Shown here piece by piece: positions 8,276 through 18,096 of a DNA stretch of 38,183 nucleotides. Source of the DNA: an uncultured Opitutia bacterium (GTDB lineage Bacteria > Verrucomicrobiota > Verrucomicrobiae > Opitutales > MB11C04); contig CAJWWH010000002.1 of NCBI GenBank assembly GCA_913048545.1, forward strand, positions 1 through 38,183, read 5' to 3'. The notes below the pieces were generated by a model. That model did not search any database. It saw only the letters and a list, made by a program, of their open reading frames with translations, and was not told the origin of the DNA. A program made the translations under genes and the position numbers. Numbering within the stretch: position 1 is the first letter of the stretch; every line of letters starts with the position of its first letter.

Positions 8276-9870
8276 GGTTGAACACCTTTCCTTCTTAGCT
8301 CATTTTGAATCAGATTTGAAATACGGCTTTGTGGATTTTTGGAAACATATTTGATTAACTCCGGTATGCCCTCTGTTTGATCTTCCAATAAACCATCCAT
8401 CGCGGCCCGTTGAATCACATAGTTATCATCCAACAGGGATCGGCTCATTACTTTTAACCACCCCGGGACCCGCCTTGCGGAGATCGCACGGATGGTCGAG
8501 GATCGAACGATTGTGTCCTCGTCGATCAGCAAATCGAAACCGAGTGCTTCCACAGCTTCCTGTTTCGCGCTTAGAAGTGATTGGGCGGCAAAAATCCTCA
8601 CATCTGAGTATTGACTATCGACCAAAAAACCCAGCTCTGCCTCATTTAAATCTGAAGTTCGTCCACGCAGTGAATTCAAAACTCCCTGCCTTACCTGCTT
8701 GTCGGGATCCTTAATGACCGGGAGCCATTTTGAACTGTCGTTCCAGCCGTTACTCAGGCTGATAAATCTCTGCCATGCGATCGCACGGATCTTTGAACTG
8801 CTATGCTCGGTAAGGGCAAGATACACACCCACCCCGTCTACTCCCAGTGCCGAAACGGTGTATAGTATAGTCGTAACCTGAGTGGACAGTCCGTTGACTG
8901 ACAATAAGTAATTCTTAATGTTTTCAATCACACTCGCCGGCACCCGCTCACCAAATCTCGCCAGTTCAACTGCAGCCATTGATAACACCTCGGGATCCGG
9001 ATCCTGCGTCATTCCTCTCAAAATCCCGCGGTATCCGGAATGATAACGGTTTGCATCCCGGGCCACCGTCACCACTTTTAAACGAATACCTTTCTCAGAA
9101 TGAGTCGATAATTCCTTAACCCGTTCAACAATTCTCAATTGGGATGCATTCGACGAAATTCTTTCCAGTGCAGTAAGCAGAACCCCGGAATCGGAATCAG
9201 ATAGAAGCTTCTCAAGTGTGGCCAATGGCAGGGGAACTCGTAAGTAAGTATGATACTTGAGAATATTTTGACGAACGATTGCATCTTCATCCAAAAAGGC
9301 ATCCTGCGTCATCTTCAATAAATCGGGACGCAGACTCGAAGGCACCGAACGGAAAACCTTTCTTCCGTTAATCTCCACGATTTCCATCCCGCTCCTCATC
9401 ATACCGGACATGATTCTTGGAATCATGGCGGAAGTTTCACGGCGCACTTCGACATCATTGTCCCCCAGCTTGGAATAAATTTTCTCGATCAATGATCTGT
9501 CCGATATATAAAAACCGTTTGAGGCATGCTCCGCCAGGGACACCATGACCGCCCGGCGCACGAGCGCACTCTGATCATCCAGTGCCCCAATCAGAAAAAT
9601 TGAGGACTGACTGGATTGGTACTTCCCTAAGAGCTTGGCCGCTCCGACCCTCCTTCCCTCTTCGCTGTGGGTTAAATCTTTACCGGCTCGGGCAACCGTC
9701 TCTGCCGTACTCGAACGAACGGGAGAGACTTGAATAATTGAAGAATTCCCGTCTCCCGAAGAATTAAGGTCCCCAGATTGCGTGCCTATTTCATTTGCGA
9801 GAGACGGAACCTGACTCCTTAACATCAGTGCCGATGTAAAAAAAAGAGATAAACAAACTTTCAAAGTCAT
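8272..9870 (-). CDS. Secreted HEAT-repeat protein
   Basis: I start this gene at the ATG at 9870, which overlaps the upstream stop as ATGA (9867-9870) and begins a proper signal peptide (MTLKVCLSLFFTSALMLRS, then LANE). The frame is open further upstream to 9942, but that start would bury the signal. The mature protein of roughly 500 residues is almost all helical repeats of the HEAT/armadillo type. Examples are LIGALDDQSALVRRAVMVSL, LGDNDVEVRRETSAMIPRI and LIDEDTIVRSSTIRAISAR, each with the typical D-x-x-V-R turn. HEAT arrays are protein-binding scaffolds. Its place between a membrane VWA protein and DUF4159 suggests a periplasmic partner of one of them. Confidence 0.75.
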   Translation of the reverse strand: MTLKVCLSLFFTSALMLRSQVPSLANEIGTQSGDLNSSGDGNSSIIQVSPVRSSTAETVARAGKDLTHSEEGRRVGAAKLLGKYQSSQSSIFLIGALDDQSALVRRAVMVSLAEHASNGFYISDRSLIEKIYSKLGDNDVEVRRETSAMIPRIMSGMMRSGMEIVEINGRKVFRSVPSSLRPDLLKMTQDAFLDEDAIVRQNILKYHTYLRVPLPLATLEKLLSDSDSGVLLTALERISSNASQLRIVERVKELSTHSEKGIRLKVVTVARDANRYHSGYRGILRGMTQDPDPEVLSMAAVELARFGERVPASVIENIKNYLLSVNGLSTQVTTILYTVSALGVDGVGVYLALTEHSSSKIRAIAWQRFISLSNGWNDSSKWLPVIKDPDKQVRQGVLNSLRGRTSDLNEAELGFLVDSQYSDVRIFAAQSLLSAKQEAVEALGFDLLIDEDTIVRSSTIRAISARRVPGWLKVMSRSLLDDNYVIQRAAMDGLLEDQTEGIPELIKYVSKNPQSRISNLIQNELRRKGVQP

Positions 9871-12026
9871 CTTAAACCAGCCTGTCTTCTGACTATCCAT
9901 TCGCCTCCGGCAAAGAGAAATAGCAAAATAAATACAACCCACATATTCGCCAAATTATGCCGCTTTCGCACCGAGGGGAGATCCTCGGCAAATGTGGGCG
10001 TCCATTCATCACTCATCTCTTCAATCGGAAAATACTGTCCACCAGTCAATTTCGCCAACATCTCCAACTCCAAACGGGCAAACGAAACATCCACTGCTTC
10101 CTCGCCGGACTCGGAAACACGCAAGTAATTCTCACGCTCCAAAGTTTCTCCATCAGGAAATTTCAAAGTGTATTTCACCTGATATGCTCCCGCCAACACA
10201 GGTCGAAAAGAACCCGCGTACTTACCAGCCACGGAACCTTCGGGATAAAGTTGTACCAACTGTTCATAACCATCCGGGCCTTCAATTCTTGCCTCAACCA
10301 GAGCGTCCATCGAAGGCTCAAAATCAGCACCCAATGCTTCGACCTGCAGGGGGGCATCTGCACCGCGTAGAAATGGTTTTTCAGATTTCCCCGTTTTTAA
10401 ACGGTCCTCCCCTCCGGTCCCCAGCCATTGTACCAGTGCCTGCCAAAAGTTTCGGAATTCTTTGGCCCCGTCCTCATTATTCATCGATCTCCTCCAATCA
10501 CTGGGTGAGCCCCAATACCCCACTTTGCCCGCACCATAAGCCTGAACGGTCAGCACCGGATTTCCATTTGCCCGAGAAAGCACCACCCCACGGGCAGCCG
10601 GGTTTTGCTCTTTCACAAAAAAGCCGGGTAGTCTTTTGGGCAGAAAAGGTTTCATCTTGGCCACTTCATCAGTAGGGCCGAAAAGCGGTTCCTCCAATGT
10701 CACAAGGGACAGGTTTTGCTTGGCAAAAACTCGTTCCACTTCTTTGGCCGGAACAATCCCGCCAAGTTTCTCACGGGCTTTCCCGAGTGGACCAAAAAGA
10801 AGCAGACCGCCTCCCTTTTTTTGAACAAAATCCTTGAGTGAATCAACCAGGCTTTGATTTAAATCATGCAAAACCGGTGTATCCATGAGGATGGCATCGT
10901 AATTCATCCAAAAGGAAGGATCCTGTGGATATTCAGGTTTCATTTCTTCACCAAATGCATGAAATACTTTCGGACTCATTCGAATGAGGGCACGAAAATC
11001 AAAACGCTCCTCATTCACGAGAACCCTCTTAACAAATGGAAAAAGAGGCTGTATACGATTGGACAGATAAAGCGTGGTAAACTGATCTGGGGCTTGCACA
11101 ACGACAAGCAGAGAGTCCGAGTCATTGGAAGGGTCAGCGTCGCCCAATGGAGCGGAAACCAAAGCTCGATAACGCTGCGGACCGGCATTTCTAGGGGTCA
11201 GCGGAGAAAAACTTATCGCTCGTTTTCCCCCACCTGGAATGGTCACCGGAATTTCCTCGAGCAACTTGGAACCCAGCATCAGTTTTACCTTGGTTTTAAC
11301 CGAATCCTTAAATTTGTTTTCCAACTCACCAGTCAAAAGAAGTTCTTGCTTCGCCACCGCCTTTGGTCTTCGATCCAGAAATTGGATGGATACATCACCC
11401 GATGGTCGCTCACGACCTACTCCAATCACATTAACCGGGACACCCTGAGCTCGGTATTCCTTGGCCACTTCCAGGACAGAGGCACCGAGGTTATTCCTCC
11501 CATCCGAAAAAACCACAACGGAACCCAGTGACTCACCGTTCGTTTGATTGAGCAGACTACTGGACAATGCGTCGCCCAGGGCAGTCTTTTTTCCAAGCTC
11601 AGAAACTTTCCAGGAATCTCGTTTCATTCGTTCAATTCCAGTCGAAAATCCAAGATTTTCAACTTTTCCAAAATTCTCCTTCATTTGGTTTAACCATGAC
11701 CCTGTGTTTGCACGGTCAAGAAATGGGCGAACCAGATCAATCCTACGATTTTGATTCGATTCATCTTTCACATTCATACTTCCGGAGAGATCCGTCAGGC
11801 TGATCATCTTAAATTCCTTTGGATTCGGTTCGTCCGTCACAAGGTAGGGCCTGGCCAATAGAAGAAAAAAGAAAACTCCTGCAACCAGTCGCAGGATAAT
11901 CAGCTTCCATGCGAGGACAGGAATGGTAGAATTAAATAAAGATTTTGCATGAAAAAGCAGCACCCCAATAAATAGTAGTACGGCAACGCCAAACCAAACC
12001 GGGGAAAAGGGCCAATCCCAACCCAT
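9867..12026 (-). CDS. Membrane VWA protein with a glutamine-amidotransferase-like middle domain
   Basis: The product is 719 residues. Two transmembrane helices (about 10-26 and 42-60) are followed by a von Willebrand factor A domain from about 73. Its MIDAS motif D-L-S-G-S is intact (Asp79, Ser81, Ser83), and SVVVFSDGRNN supplies the later MIDAS Asp. The central section (about 340-520), with DAILMDTPVLHD, KKGGGLLLFGPLGKAREKLG and YGAGKVGYWGSPSDWR, looks like the inactive amidotransferase-like fold common in these proteins. A Ig-like/beta segment follows, then a C-terminal helix at about 694-711 and a short basic tail. It starts 2 bp after the DUF4175-like gene and couples to the HEAT gene. 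VWA plus metal suggests ligand-dependent protein binding. Confidence 0.75.
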   Translation of the reverse strand: MGWDWPFSPVWFGVAVLLFIGVLLFHAKSLFNSTIPVLAWKLIILRLVAGVFFFLLLARPYLVTDEPNPKEFKMISLTDLSGSMNVKDESNQNRRIDLVRPFLDRANTGSWLNQMKENFGKVENLGFSTGIERMKRDSWKVSELGKKTALGDALSSSLLNQTNGESLGSVVVFSDGRNNLGASVLEVAKEYRAQGVPVNVIGVGRERPSGDVSIQFLDRRPKAVAKQELLLTGELENKFKDSVKTKVKLMLGSKLLEEIPVTIPGGGKRAISFSPLTPRNAGPQRYRALVSAPLGDADPSNDSDSLLVVVQAPDQFTTLYLSNRIQPLFPFVKRVLVNEERFDFRALIRMSPKVFHAFGEEMKPEYPQDPSFWMNYDAILMDTPVLHDLNQSLVDSLKDFVQKKGGGLLLFGPLGKAREKLGGIVPAKEVERVFAKQNLSLVTLEEPLFGPTDEVAKMKPFLPKRLPGFFVKEQNPAARGVVLSRANGNPVLTVQAYGAGKVGYWGSPSDWRRSMNNEDGAKEFRNFWQALVQWLGTGGEDRLKTGKSEKPFLRGADAPLQVEALGADFEPSMDALVEARIEGPDGYEQLVQLYPEGSVAGKYAGSFRPVLAGAYQVKYTLKFPDGETLERENYLRVSESGEEAVDVSFARLELEMLAKLTGGQYFPIEEMSDEWTPTFAEDLPSVRKRHNLANMWVVFILLFLFAGGEWIVRRQAGLR

Positions 12027-12028
12027 TT

Positions 12029-15000
12029 CTATTCCCCCTCCGCAATTCTGCGGAAGTATTCTTCCACTTGTTTTTTATATCGGCCAGGAGCCGAAGAAGT
12101 TTCCTGGTTTCGGCGCAGGCGGTTCTCCACTGCCTGTTTCCAGAAGAACTGCTCGACCAGTTCGAGTGCATCTGAAACCGCGGCAGAGGCCATCGAAGAG
12201 GATTGCGATGGATTCTCATTAATTGCGAGTTGTTCAAAAAACTGAGTTAAGTTTTGAAGCCTTTCATCCTGCTCAGCATTCGGGAGGGAACCAATTGACT
12301 TGGCTAATTCCTCCGCTTCCTCCTTCAACTCGTCGCCTGTCATTCCAGGGATATCCTCCTGAGCCTCCTGTAACTTTTCGACTAATTCGCGAAGGGCACC
12401 GTTCCCCAAATTTCTGAGTTTGTCAGCAACCCCCTGCAAATCATCGCTGAGTTTGTCCAAATTTTCCGCCACTTTATCCTGCTCTTTTTTAGCCTGTGGA
12501 AAGGCTTCATAAAGAAGCGAGTTTTCCGCCCGTTTCCCAGAACGCTCAATTCCACCATCGCGGGAATTTCTCGCTCCTCGCAATAAGTCCTCGGTGGCAT
12601 TTTCGTTAAAATTTCCCAGCGAACGGGCGGACTGATCTATTTTTTCAAGCAGCTCATCAGCGAGTTCATTAATCCCTCCCTGCCCGTCTTTTAACTTCTC
12701 GCCCTCTCCTTCCTGAGCGTTTTCGGTCTCATCTCCCAGCCCTTTCTGTCTTGCGGCTAAGTCGGATGCCTCCTCCTTTAACTGGTCAATCATGCCAGCG
12801 GCCAACGCGGACATCGCTGCTTCTACTTCAGATATGGCATTCCCCAAAGCCTCAGCGGCCAATTCTCCGTGTGGTTGTGCATCTCGGGGTGAATCGCGAC
12901 GCAAATCACCTGCAGCTTCTTTCATTTCCCCTCCCGCCTGATCTAAGGAACCCACCTTCCCAAGGCTGCCGGTTTCCTTGTACCAATCATCCCGAAGTCC
13001 CTCCAGATCACGCCTTAAGTCTTCCTGCTTTTCCGCAATTTTTTGATTGGTTTCACCTTTTTGACCGGTTCCTGCAGCCCGTCCAATTTCCCGGTTTAAT
13101 TCGTTTTGCTTCTCCTTGAAATCCTTCAGTTTATCCAGATCCTCCCCTAAATCCTTTAATTGTTCAGCTGGGTCTTTTTCACCCTCACCCGGATCTTTTT
13201 CCGGTTTTCCCGCAGTGTCCTCTTTCGCCTCTTTTGGCTTTCCTTTACCCTTTGCTTTTTGCTTCTGCATTTTCTGCATCAGGGCATAAAGCTGAACGAG
13301 TTTACGCAGGGTCTTATCAGATGGTTCGAGAGATTCATCAAGCATTTGATCGCCTGCATAGATTTCAGTCTGTTCAATGTGATATGTGGCTTCATTAAGT
13401 AATTCTCCTAGGTCTATACCGTCCACAATTGGAAACTGTCCTTCAAACTCATCGTACACTTTGGTCATGTCATTTTTCAATCCGAGGGAGTCCGTTGCAA
13501 TCGCAAGTCCCAGTTTCTCCCTTTTGTATTTTTCATCCAAAAGCGCATCGTAAGTGGATCGAATGATCTTTTTGGTTCGGTTGATAAAATCACGAACCGG
13601 AATTTCTTTCTGTTCTCCGCTCATCTCAGCATCGGATTCAGTCGAATTTCCCTCGGGAGGAAGAATTTCAATAAAGTAAATTTCCGATCTTGCAATTTGC
13701 CCTTCAGGTTCACGGTTATCCATCGCCAAGGCGAGGTAAGTGATGACATCCCCAGTTGCCAGGGCCCGTTCACTCAGGTCGAGAACATAGGAAATTGTTT
13801 TTTCTTTTTCCACCGGGTCGACAAAAATAGTTTCCTCCTCCTTTTCTCCAGCATGAGAAATGTTTATCCTGATATCTGCGACACCGTGATCGTCAGAAGA
13901 ATAAACTTCCACCAGTAAACTCGCATCCGATGCAAGTTGCAAATCTTTGGCTGGTTCGGTTATCTCGACAATGGGCGGATCATCTGGAATGGGGGCGAAA
14001 ATGAACTCATCATACACAACTGGTTCGCGCTGTGGCGAATCCAGGTCATTCAAATGCAAAGTTCCCTTCCATTCTTTTTGCAAAATGTGCGAGAATTCAA
14101 AAGTCGTTGCATCAATTTGGTCCAAGGCGATTTCCTGGTCGTCCACAAAAAGGAATGCCCCCACATTTGCGGGTTTCTCATTCACAGAAAGTTTCAGTTT
14201 GATACGACTCCCTTCAGGTGCCCGGAAATAACCAAATTCATCATGTTCCATATCTTCCATCTTCAAGTAAGATGGAGGAGAAATCTGCCATTGCGATTGC
14301 ACGATGGAAGGTGGATCATACGCACGGAGAAGTTCCCATTCACTTTCGAGCGAAGGTGTGGTCACACGATAATGAAAATCGTTTTGCAGAGATGGTACCA
14401 CAAATTCAAAACGACCCATCACGGGCGTTCGCAGCATTTCCAGATTCTCGATCACTCCATTTTCTTTAAATTCAATAAATGCCTTCTTCTCTCCACGATG
14501 GCCACGGGTCACATCCGCAAAAACCGAGATGTCAGTCCCCCGGCTAAATTCGCTGCTTGAGGGATATTCCACTTTCATGGAAGATCCGGTTTTGGTCGTG
14601 AAAAGGAACAACCCGGGTTCTCCGGACAACGCGTCGAAGGATTTTTGCAATGGACTTTGCCCCACGCTCCATCCGGTAAGAAGCAATCCAGCCAAAGTAC
14701 CCAGGACAAGGGAAATCCAAAATCTTGCCTTGGGCCGAGTGCCCTGCGACCAGGTAATTTCCATCGCTTTTTTCTCCGCCTGTCTCAAAACCCGTTTTTC
14801 CATAAAAGACAGAGTTCTTTGCCTGGACTCATCTTCCAACTCAACCGCACAGTTGAGTAAATCCTGCAAATCAGGATTTGCATTTTCAACCTGCCTGGCC
14901 AAGTCCTTAACTGAAGGCTTGGCGATCCAAGATCGAAACAGAAAGATACAAAACACAATCAATGAAACAACTGTGATTGAAGCCACCATGGCAAATGCAT

Positions 15001-15151
15001 TTCCTTCACGGATAGGAGAGACCGAATCGTAAAGATCAAGCAGGTAAAGCAAACACGGCCAACTAATGAAACCAATCACCACCGCAATTAACGAACGGCT
15101 GAAAACAAAAAAGCGGGCTTCCCGTTTGATAAATTCCAGAAAATTAGGCAT
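12029..15151 (-). CDS. Large membrane protein of DUF4175 type with long charged coiled-coil region
   Basis: The start is set at the ATG at 15151 (MPNFLEFIKREARFFVF), which overlaps the BatA-like stop by 8 bp. The frame continues upstream to 15205, but that part lies wholly inside the previous gene. The product is 1040 residues. Three transmembrane helices occur at about 20-45, 52-76 and 147-168. A beta-rich Ig-like region follows (to about 500), then a low-complexity Glu/Lys/Gln-rich helical region from about 600 to the end. That region is built of stretches such as AEQLKDLGEDLDKLKDF and NLDKLSDDLQGVADKLRN. This layout fits DUF4175 proteins of Verrucomicrobiota, Planctomycetota and Alphaproteobacteria. 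With three helices and an inside N-terminus the bulk would be periplasmic. No enzymatic motif is seen. Confidence 0.7.
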   Translation of the reverse strand: MPNFLEFIKREARFFVFSRSLIAVVIGFISWPCLLYLLDLYDSVSPIREGNAFAMVASITVVSLIVFCIFLFRSWIAKPSVKDLARQVENANPDLQDLLNCAVELEDESRQRTLSFMEKRVLRQAEKKAMEITWSQGTRPKARFWISLVLGTLAGLLLTGWSVGQSPLQKSFDALSGEPGLFLFTTKTGSSMKVEYPSSSEFSRGTDISVFADVTRGHRGEKKAFIEFKENGVIENLEMLRTPVMGRFEFVVPSLQNDFHYRVTTPSLESEWELLRAYDPPSIVQSQWQISPPSYLKMEDMEHDEFGYFRAPEGSRIKLKLSVNEKPANVGAFLFVDDQEIALDQIDATTFEFSHILQKEWKGTLHLNDLDSPQREPVVYDEFIFAPIPDDPPIVEITEPAKDLQLASDASLLVEVYSSDDHGVADIRINISHAGEKEEETIFVDPVEKEKTISYVLDLSERALATGDVITYLALAMDNREPEGQIARSEIYFIEILPPEGNSTESDAEMSGEQKEIPVRDFINRTKKIIRSTYDALLDEKYKREKLGLAIATDSLGLKNDMTKVYDEFEGQFPIVDGIDLGELLNEATYHIEQTEIYAGDQMLDESLEPSDKTLRKLVQLYALMQKMQKQKAKGKGKPKEAKEDTAGKPEKDPGEGEKDPAEQLKDLGEDLDKLKDFKEKQNELNREIGRAAGTGQKGETNQKIAEKQEDLRRDLEGLRDDWYKETGSLGKVGSLDQAGGEMKEAAGDLRRDSPRDAQPHGELAAEALGNAISEVEAAMSALAAGMIDQLKEEASDLAARQKGLGDETENAQEGEGEKLKDGQGGINELADELLEKIDQSARSLGNFNENATEDLLRGARNSRDGGIERSGKRAENSLLYEAFPQAKKEQDKVAENLDKLSDDLQGVADKLRNLGNGALRELVEKLQEAQEDIPGMTGDELKEEAEELAKSIGSLPNAEQDERLQNLTQFFEQLAINENPSQSSSMASAAVSDALELVEQFFWKQAVENRLRRNQETSSAPGRYKKQVEEYFRRIAEGE

Positions 15152-17150
15152 GGATTTGGTTTTGAGTGGATGGTTGAAGTAAAGGTCGGGACCAAAGCAT
15201 TTCAATAATCAAGAGAGTGGCGGCGAAAATTGCAAACCACATCCATAATGGATTCCTTTCTTCCTCCGCTATACTCTCCGCTAAAAAGGCCTCGTTTACC
15301 TCGGCCCCAGAAACTCCGAGGCTTTCATAAATTTCATTTACGGAGACGGTCGCCGGGGAAGATTCGGCAGGAGAGAGAACCACCTCAACCCATTGATCCT
15401 CAAAGCGAAAAGTTCCGGGCTCCTTCGCTTTAAAACTTCCCTCAATTCCCAATAATTCATTTCCGGGCTCCAGGACCGGCCAACCCGGGGATCCTGCATC
15501 CGCTAATTCAGATCGGGTTAATTCCATCAGCAAGGGAAGAAAAGAGTTACGTAGCGGTAAATCCGTCCATCCCGTATTCATGCGGAAGGGTAAAAAAACC
15601 AAGCGCCCGCCTCCGTCTAATTGCCTGACTATTGCAAGCGGTCGCCCTTCCCGGTCGCGAAGAGGAATATCAACACTTCCCGCTCCGCTTCCCGGTTTCA
15701 TTATTCCGAATCGATGGATCGCGGAAAGATAAAGGTCACGGGCAGACTTTCCCGAAAATACATCGCCCAGCACAGAGTCTTCCTCCAATGCACCGATACG
15801 GAATGGATTTTTTCCCCGCACCGCCCCACCTGCAACCCGAACAAAATTGAAATCTAGTAGTTTATTCGACTTCAAAACCGAAACGGCAGATGAAAATGGC
15901 TCACCGGGCGTGACCAATGCCACCCCTCCATTGGACAAAAACCGGACCAGGAATTCTCCCAGTTGCTCATCCTCAAACCATTTGCCCAGGCCAAGAACCA
16001 TAAGTAGTTCAATGTCCATCTGGTCGTCTCCTAAACGGATTGAATCTGTTCGGTCCTGATCCCATTCCCAACGGTTCCATCCATTGTCACCCGAACTTGA
16101 CACTGCGGTTTTTAAAAAAGATTTTTCACTGTCCGTTCCTTCGTCCTCGAACTCGGGCATCCAAAAACCAAATTTTTTCGAAGGGGGAGCTTTTAACCAA
16201 ACCGATCGTTGATTATCCATTTCAAATTCATCCAATCCGGTAAGTTTTATCATAGCCTCAGCATAGTCACCTTCCTTGATCACAAACTGAGTTTGGGCTG
16301 AGCCAAGGGGAGGGACGGAAACAAGATTACGAAGCCGGGTTTCACCACCGGCAATCAATTCAACGGTGGCAGTTTTGTTCACATCATCCCAGTTTCGAAT
16401 CACTGCCCATACTCTTATCTTGCCGGGACCGGCAGGAACCGCGCGCCCTTCAAGCACACTTAAATTGTTTGGTCTTTTACCCCCAACCCCATCTGGATCC
16501 CCGACTTTAATCAGTTGATGCACAATACCCTGATTTCCGGATTCACTGTATGCCGTTTGCCAGTCTGACTCCTGAAAATCGGAAATAATTACCAAATTCC
16601 GACGAACGGCTTGCTCGGAAAATAATTTGGGTGCCTGATCCAACAATACCTGTGCATTTCCTCTTCCCCAGTCAACGGATAAACTTTGAATTGCGGCCCG
16701 AACACTTTCCCGATTATTTCCAATCTCAACTTTCACGATTATGGAATGCCCAAATCCGAGCAAGCCCAGTTTGCCCGGGGTATTTTCAATTAAATTCAAA
16801 GCCTCCTCTTTTGCCTCCTCCAACCCCCGCCATCCGGACATGCTGGGAGAGAGGTCAATTGCGATCAGAGTTTCTTCGCTTCCCTGCTCGGTGACGGGTA
16901 ATGCATCCGACTTCCAATACGGATCAGCCAAAAGAAAAGCCAAGGCAAGAAAGAATAGCATTCTCAGAATGAGTAATGGTATATCCGTGGGAGTACGCTT
17001 GCCTGTTCGGGGAATCTGAGAGGGCCGAATGAAACGAAGGGAAGGGAAATAAAACTTCTCCGTAACCCGTCGATAAGCCATGTGAGCGAGCAGAGGCAAA
17101 CCAAGGGCAAGCGCGGTCCACAATGCGGCAGGTTGAGCAAATTCAATCAT
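15144..17150 (-). CDS. BatA-like membrane protein with VWA domain
   Basis: The product is 668 residues. The N-terminal segment MIEFAQPAALWTALALGLPL, with a following basic loop containing FPSLRFIRPSQI, is the standard BatA N-terminal domain. A second helix ends near residue 75 (LAFLLADPYW). The VWA domain follows with an intact MIDAS: IAIDLSPSMSG (Asp99, Ser101, Ser103), with LVIISDFQESDW later. A long amidotransferase-like and beta region follows, and a C-terminal helix at about 638-657 (LWMWFAIFAATLLIIEMLW). BatA proteins sit in MoxR-linked operons tied to stress tolerance and periplasmic protein handling. The gene begins 10 bp after DUF58. It is longer than a classical BatA (about 330 residues), so it is a variant architecture. 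Confidence 0.78.
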   Translation of the reverse strand: MIEFAQPAALWTALALGLPLLAHMAYRRVTEKFYFPSLRFIRPSQIPRTGKRTPTDIPLLILRMLFFLALAFLLADPYWKSDALPVTEQGSEETLIAIDLSPSMSGWRGLEEAKEEALNLIENTPGKLGLLGFGHSIIVKVEIGNNRESVRAAIQSLSVDWGRGNAQVLLDQAPKLFSEQAVRRNLVIISDFQESDWQTAYSESGNQGIVHQLIKVGDPDGVGGKRPNNLSVLEGRAVPAGPGKIRVWAVIRNWDDVNKTATVELIAGGETRLRNLVSVPPLGSAQTQFVIKEGDYAEAMIKLTGLDEFEMDNQRSVWLKAPPSKKFGFWMPEFEDEGTDSEKSFLKTAVSSSGDNGWNRWEWDQDRTDSIRLGDDQMDIELLMVLGLGKWFEDEQLGEFLVRFLSNGGVALVTPGEPFSSAVSVLKSNKLLDFNFVRVAGGAVRGKNPFRIGALEEDSVLGDVFSGKSARDLYLSAIHRFGIMKPGSGAGSVDIPLRDREGRPLAIVRQLDGGGRLVFLPFRMNTGWTDLPLRNSFLPLLMELTRSELADAGSPGWPVLEPGNELLGIEGSFKAKEPGTFRFEDQWVEVVLSPAESSPATVSVNEIYESLGVSGAEVNEAFLAESIAEEERNPLWMWFAIFAATLLIIEMLWSRPLLQPSTQNQIHA

Positions 17151-17160
17151 GCGAATATTG

Positions 17161-18057
17161 TTACGCCTGACGATTCCTCATACCTAAAAACCGACGAAGT
17201 GCATGACCCAGATCCTGATCAGTCGAAAGGGATTCAAATTCCGCCGACACCGCGGAAAGTCCGGTTTGCAGATCATTGCAAAATACCGACATATCGTTTT
17301 TGTACTTTTCCAGAATCGCGGGTGGAGAAGTGGAAACCTCCCGATCTCCCTCCAACTCAGCAAACCTGAATGCTTCCCCATCTGGCAGATCGATCTCGTC
17401 GGGGTCTAAAACTTGGAGACATAAACATTCATACCGGGAGGAAAGGGAGAAACGCAAACTCTCCGGGAGGCTGTCTTCCGCCTCTAGAAAATCAGACAAA
17501 AAAACCACCATCGCCCGACCGGGTAACCCACTCGCCATTCGCTCCCATGCAAATTCATGGTTATTTTTCCCCACGGCTTCCAAACCTTGTAACGAAGAAA
17601 AAACCCGATTCAACTGACCCGAACCGGATTTCGGGTGAATCCATTCCCTGACCTCATTGGAATAAGCAAATAATCCAATTCTGTCTCCCTGCCTCTGCGC
17701 AAGATAGGCAAAGCATGCCACCAGCATCGAAGCGTAGCGAAGTTTGGAACAGGAAGCTTTCGTTCCCATGTACCCCATGGAAGCACTTGCATCGACTACC
17801 AGGCAAACTGTAAAATTGGTGTCTTCCTGAAAGGTTTTGGCTACTAGCTCATTTCTTTTCGCATAGACTTTCCAGTCAATTAATTTCAAATCCTCTCCAC
17901 GGGTGTAAGGGCGATACTGAAAAAACTCACTCCCCCTTCCCTGCCGTAAGCTTTTATGAATTCCGGGCATCGCTCCATCCACAACCACCCGTGCAAGAAG
18001 GGAGAAATCCTCAATCTTGTTAAGGTGGGCGGGGTCAAGAAGATCTGTATCTACCAT
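17161..18057 (-). CDS. DUF58-domain VWA protein, MoxR partner
   Basis: The product is 298 residues without transmembrane helices, so cytoplasmic. The DUF58 signature FQYRPYTRGEDLKLIDWKVY (46-65) is followed by the strand CLVVDASASMG with MIDAS residues Asp89, Ser91 and Ser93. VVFLSDFLEAEDSLPESL provides the later acidic MIDAS loop. DUF58 proteins almost always neighbour MoxR AAA+ ATPases and are thought to be a client or adaptor in metal insertion or complex remodelling. It is 39 bp downstream of the MoxR gene and 10 bp upstream of the BatA-like gene. Unlike many larger DUF58 proteins it has no N-terminal membrane pair. Confidence 0.88.
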   Translation of the reverse strand: MVDTDLLDPAHLNKIEDFSLLARVVVDGAMPGIHKSLRQGRGSEFFQYRPYTRGEDLKLIDWKVYAKRNELVAKTFQEDTNFTVCLVVDASASMGYMGTKASCSKLRYASMLVACFAYLAQRQGDRIGLFAYSNEVREWIHPKSGSGQLNRVFSSLQGLEAVGKNNHEFAWERMASGLPGRAMVVFLSDFLEAEDSLPESLRFSLSSRYECLCLQVLDPDEIDLPDGEAFRFAELEGDREVSTSPPAILEKYKNDMSVFCNDLQTGLSAVSAEFESLSTDQDLGHALRRFLGMRNRQA

Positions 18058-18096
18058 TGAAGCGATTTCGTCTAAAGAAAAGCAGATTGTCCGGTT

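Noticed and set aside
9871..9942. 24-residue N-terminal extension of the HEAT protein
   Set aside because: It would hide the signal peptide; the ATG at 9870 couples to the previous stop as ATGA.
15152..15205. 18-residue N-terminal extension of the DUF4175-like protein
   Set aside because: It lies wholly within the BatA-like gene. The ATG at 15151 gives a normal short overlap and a sensible N-terminus.
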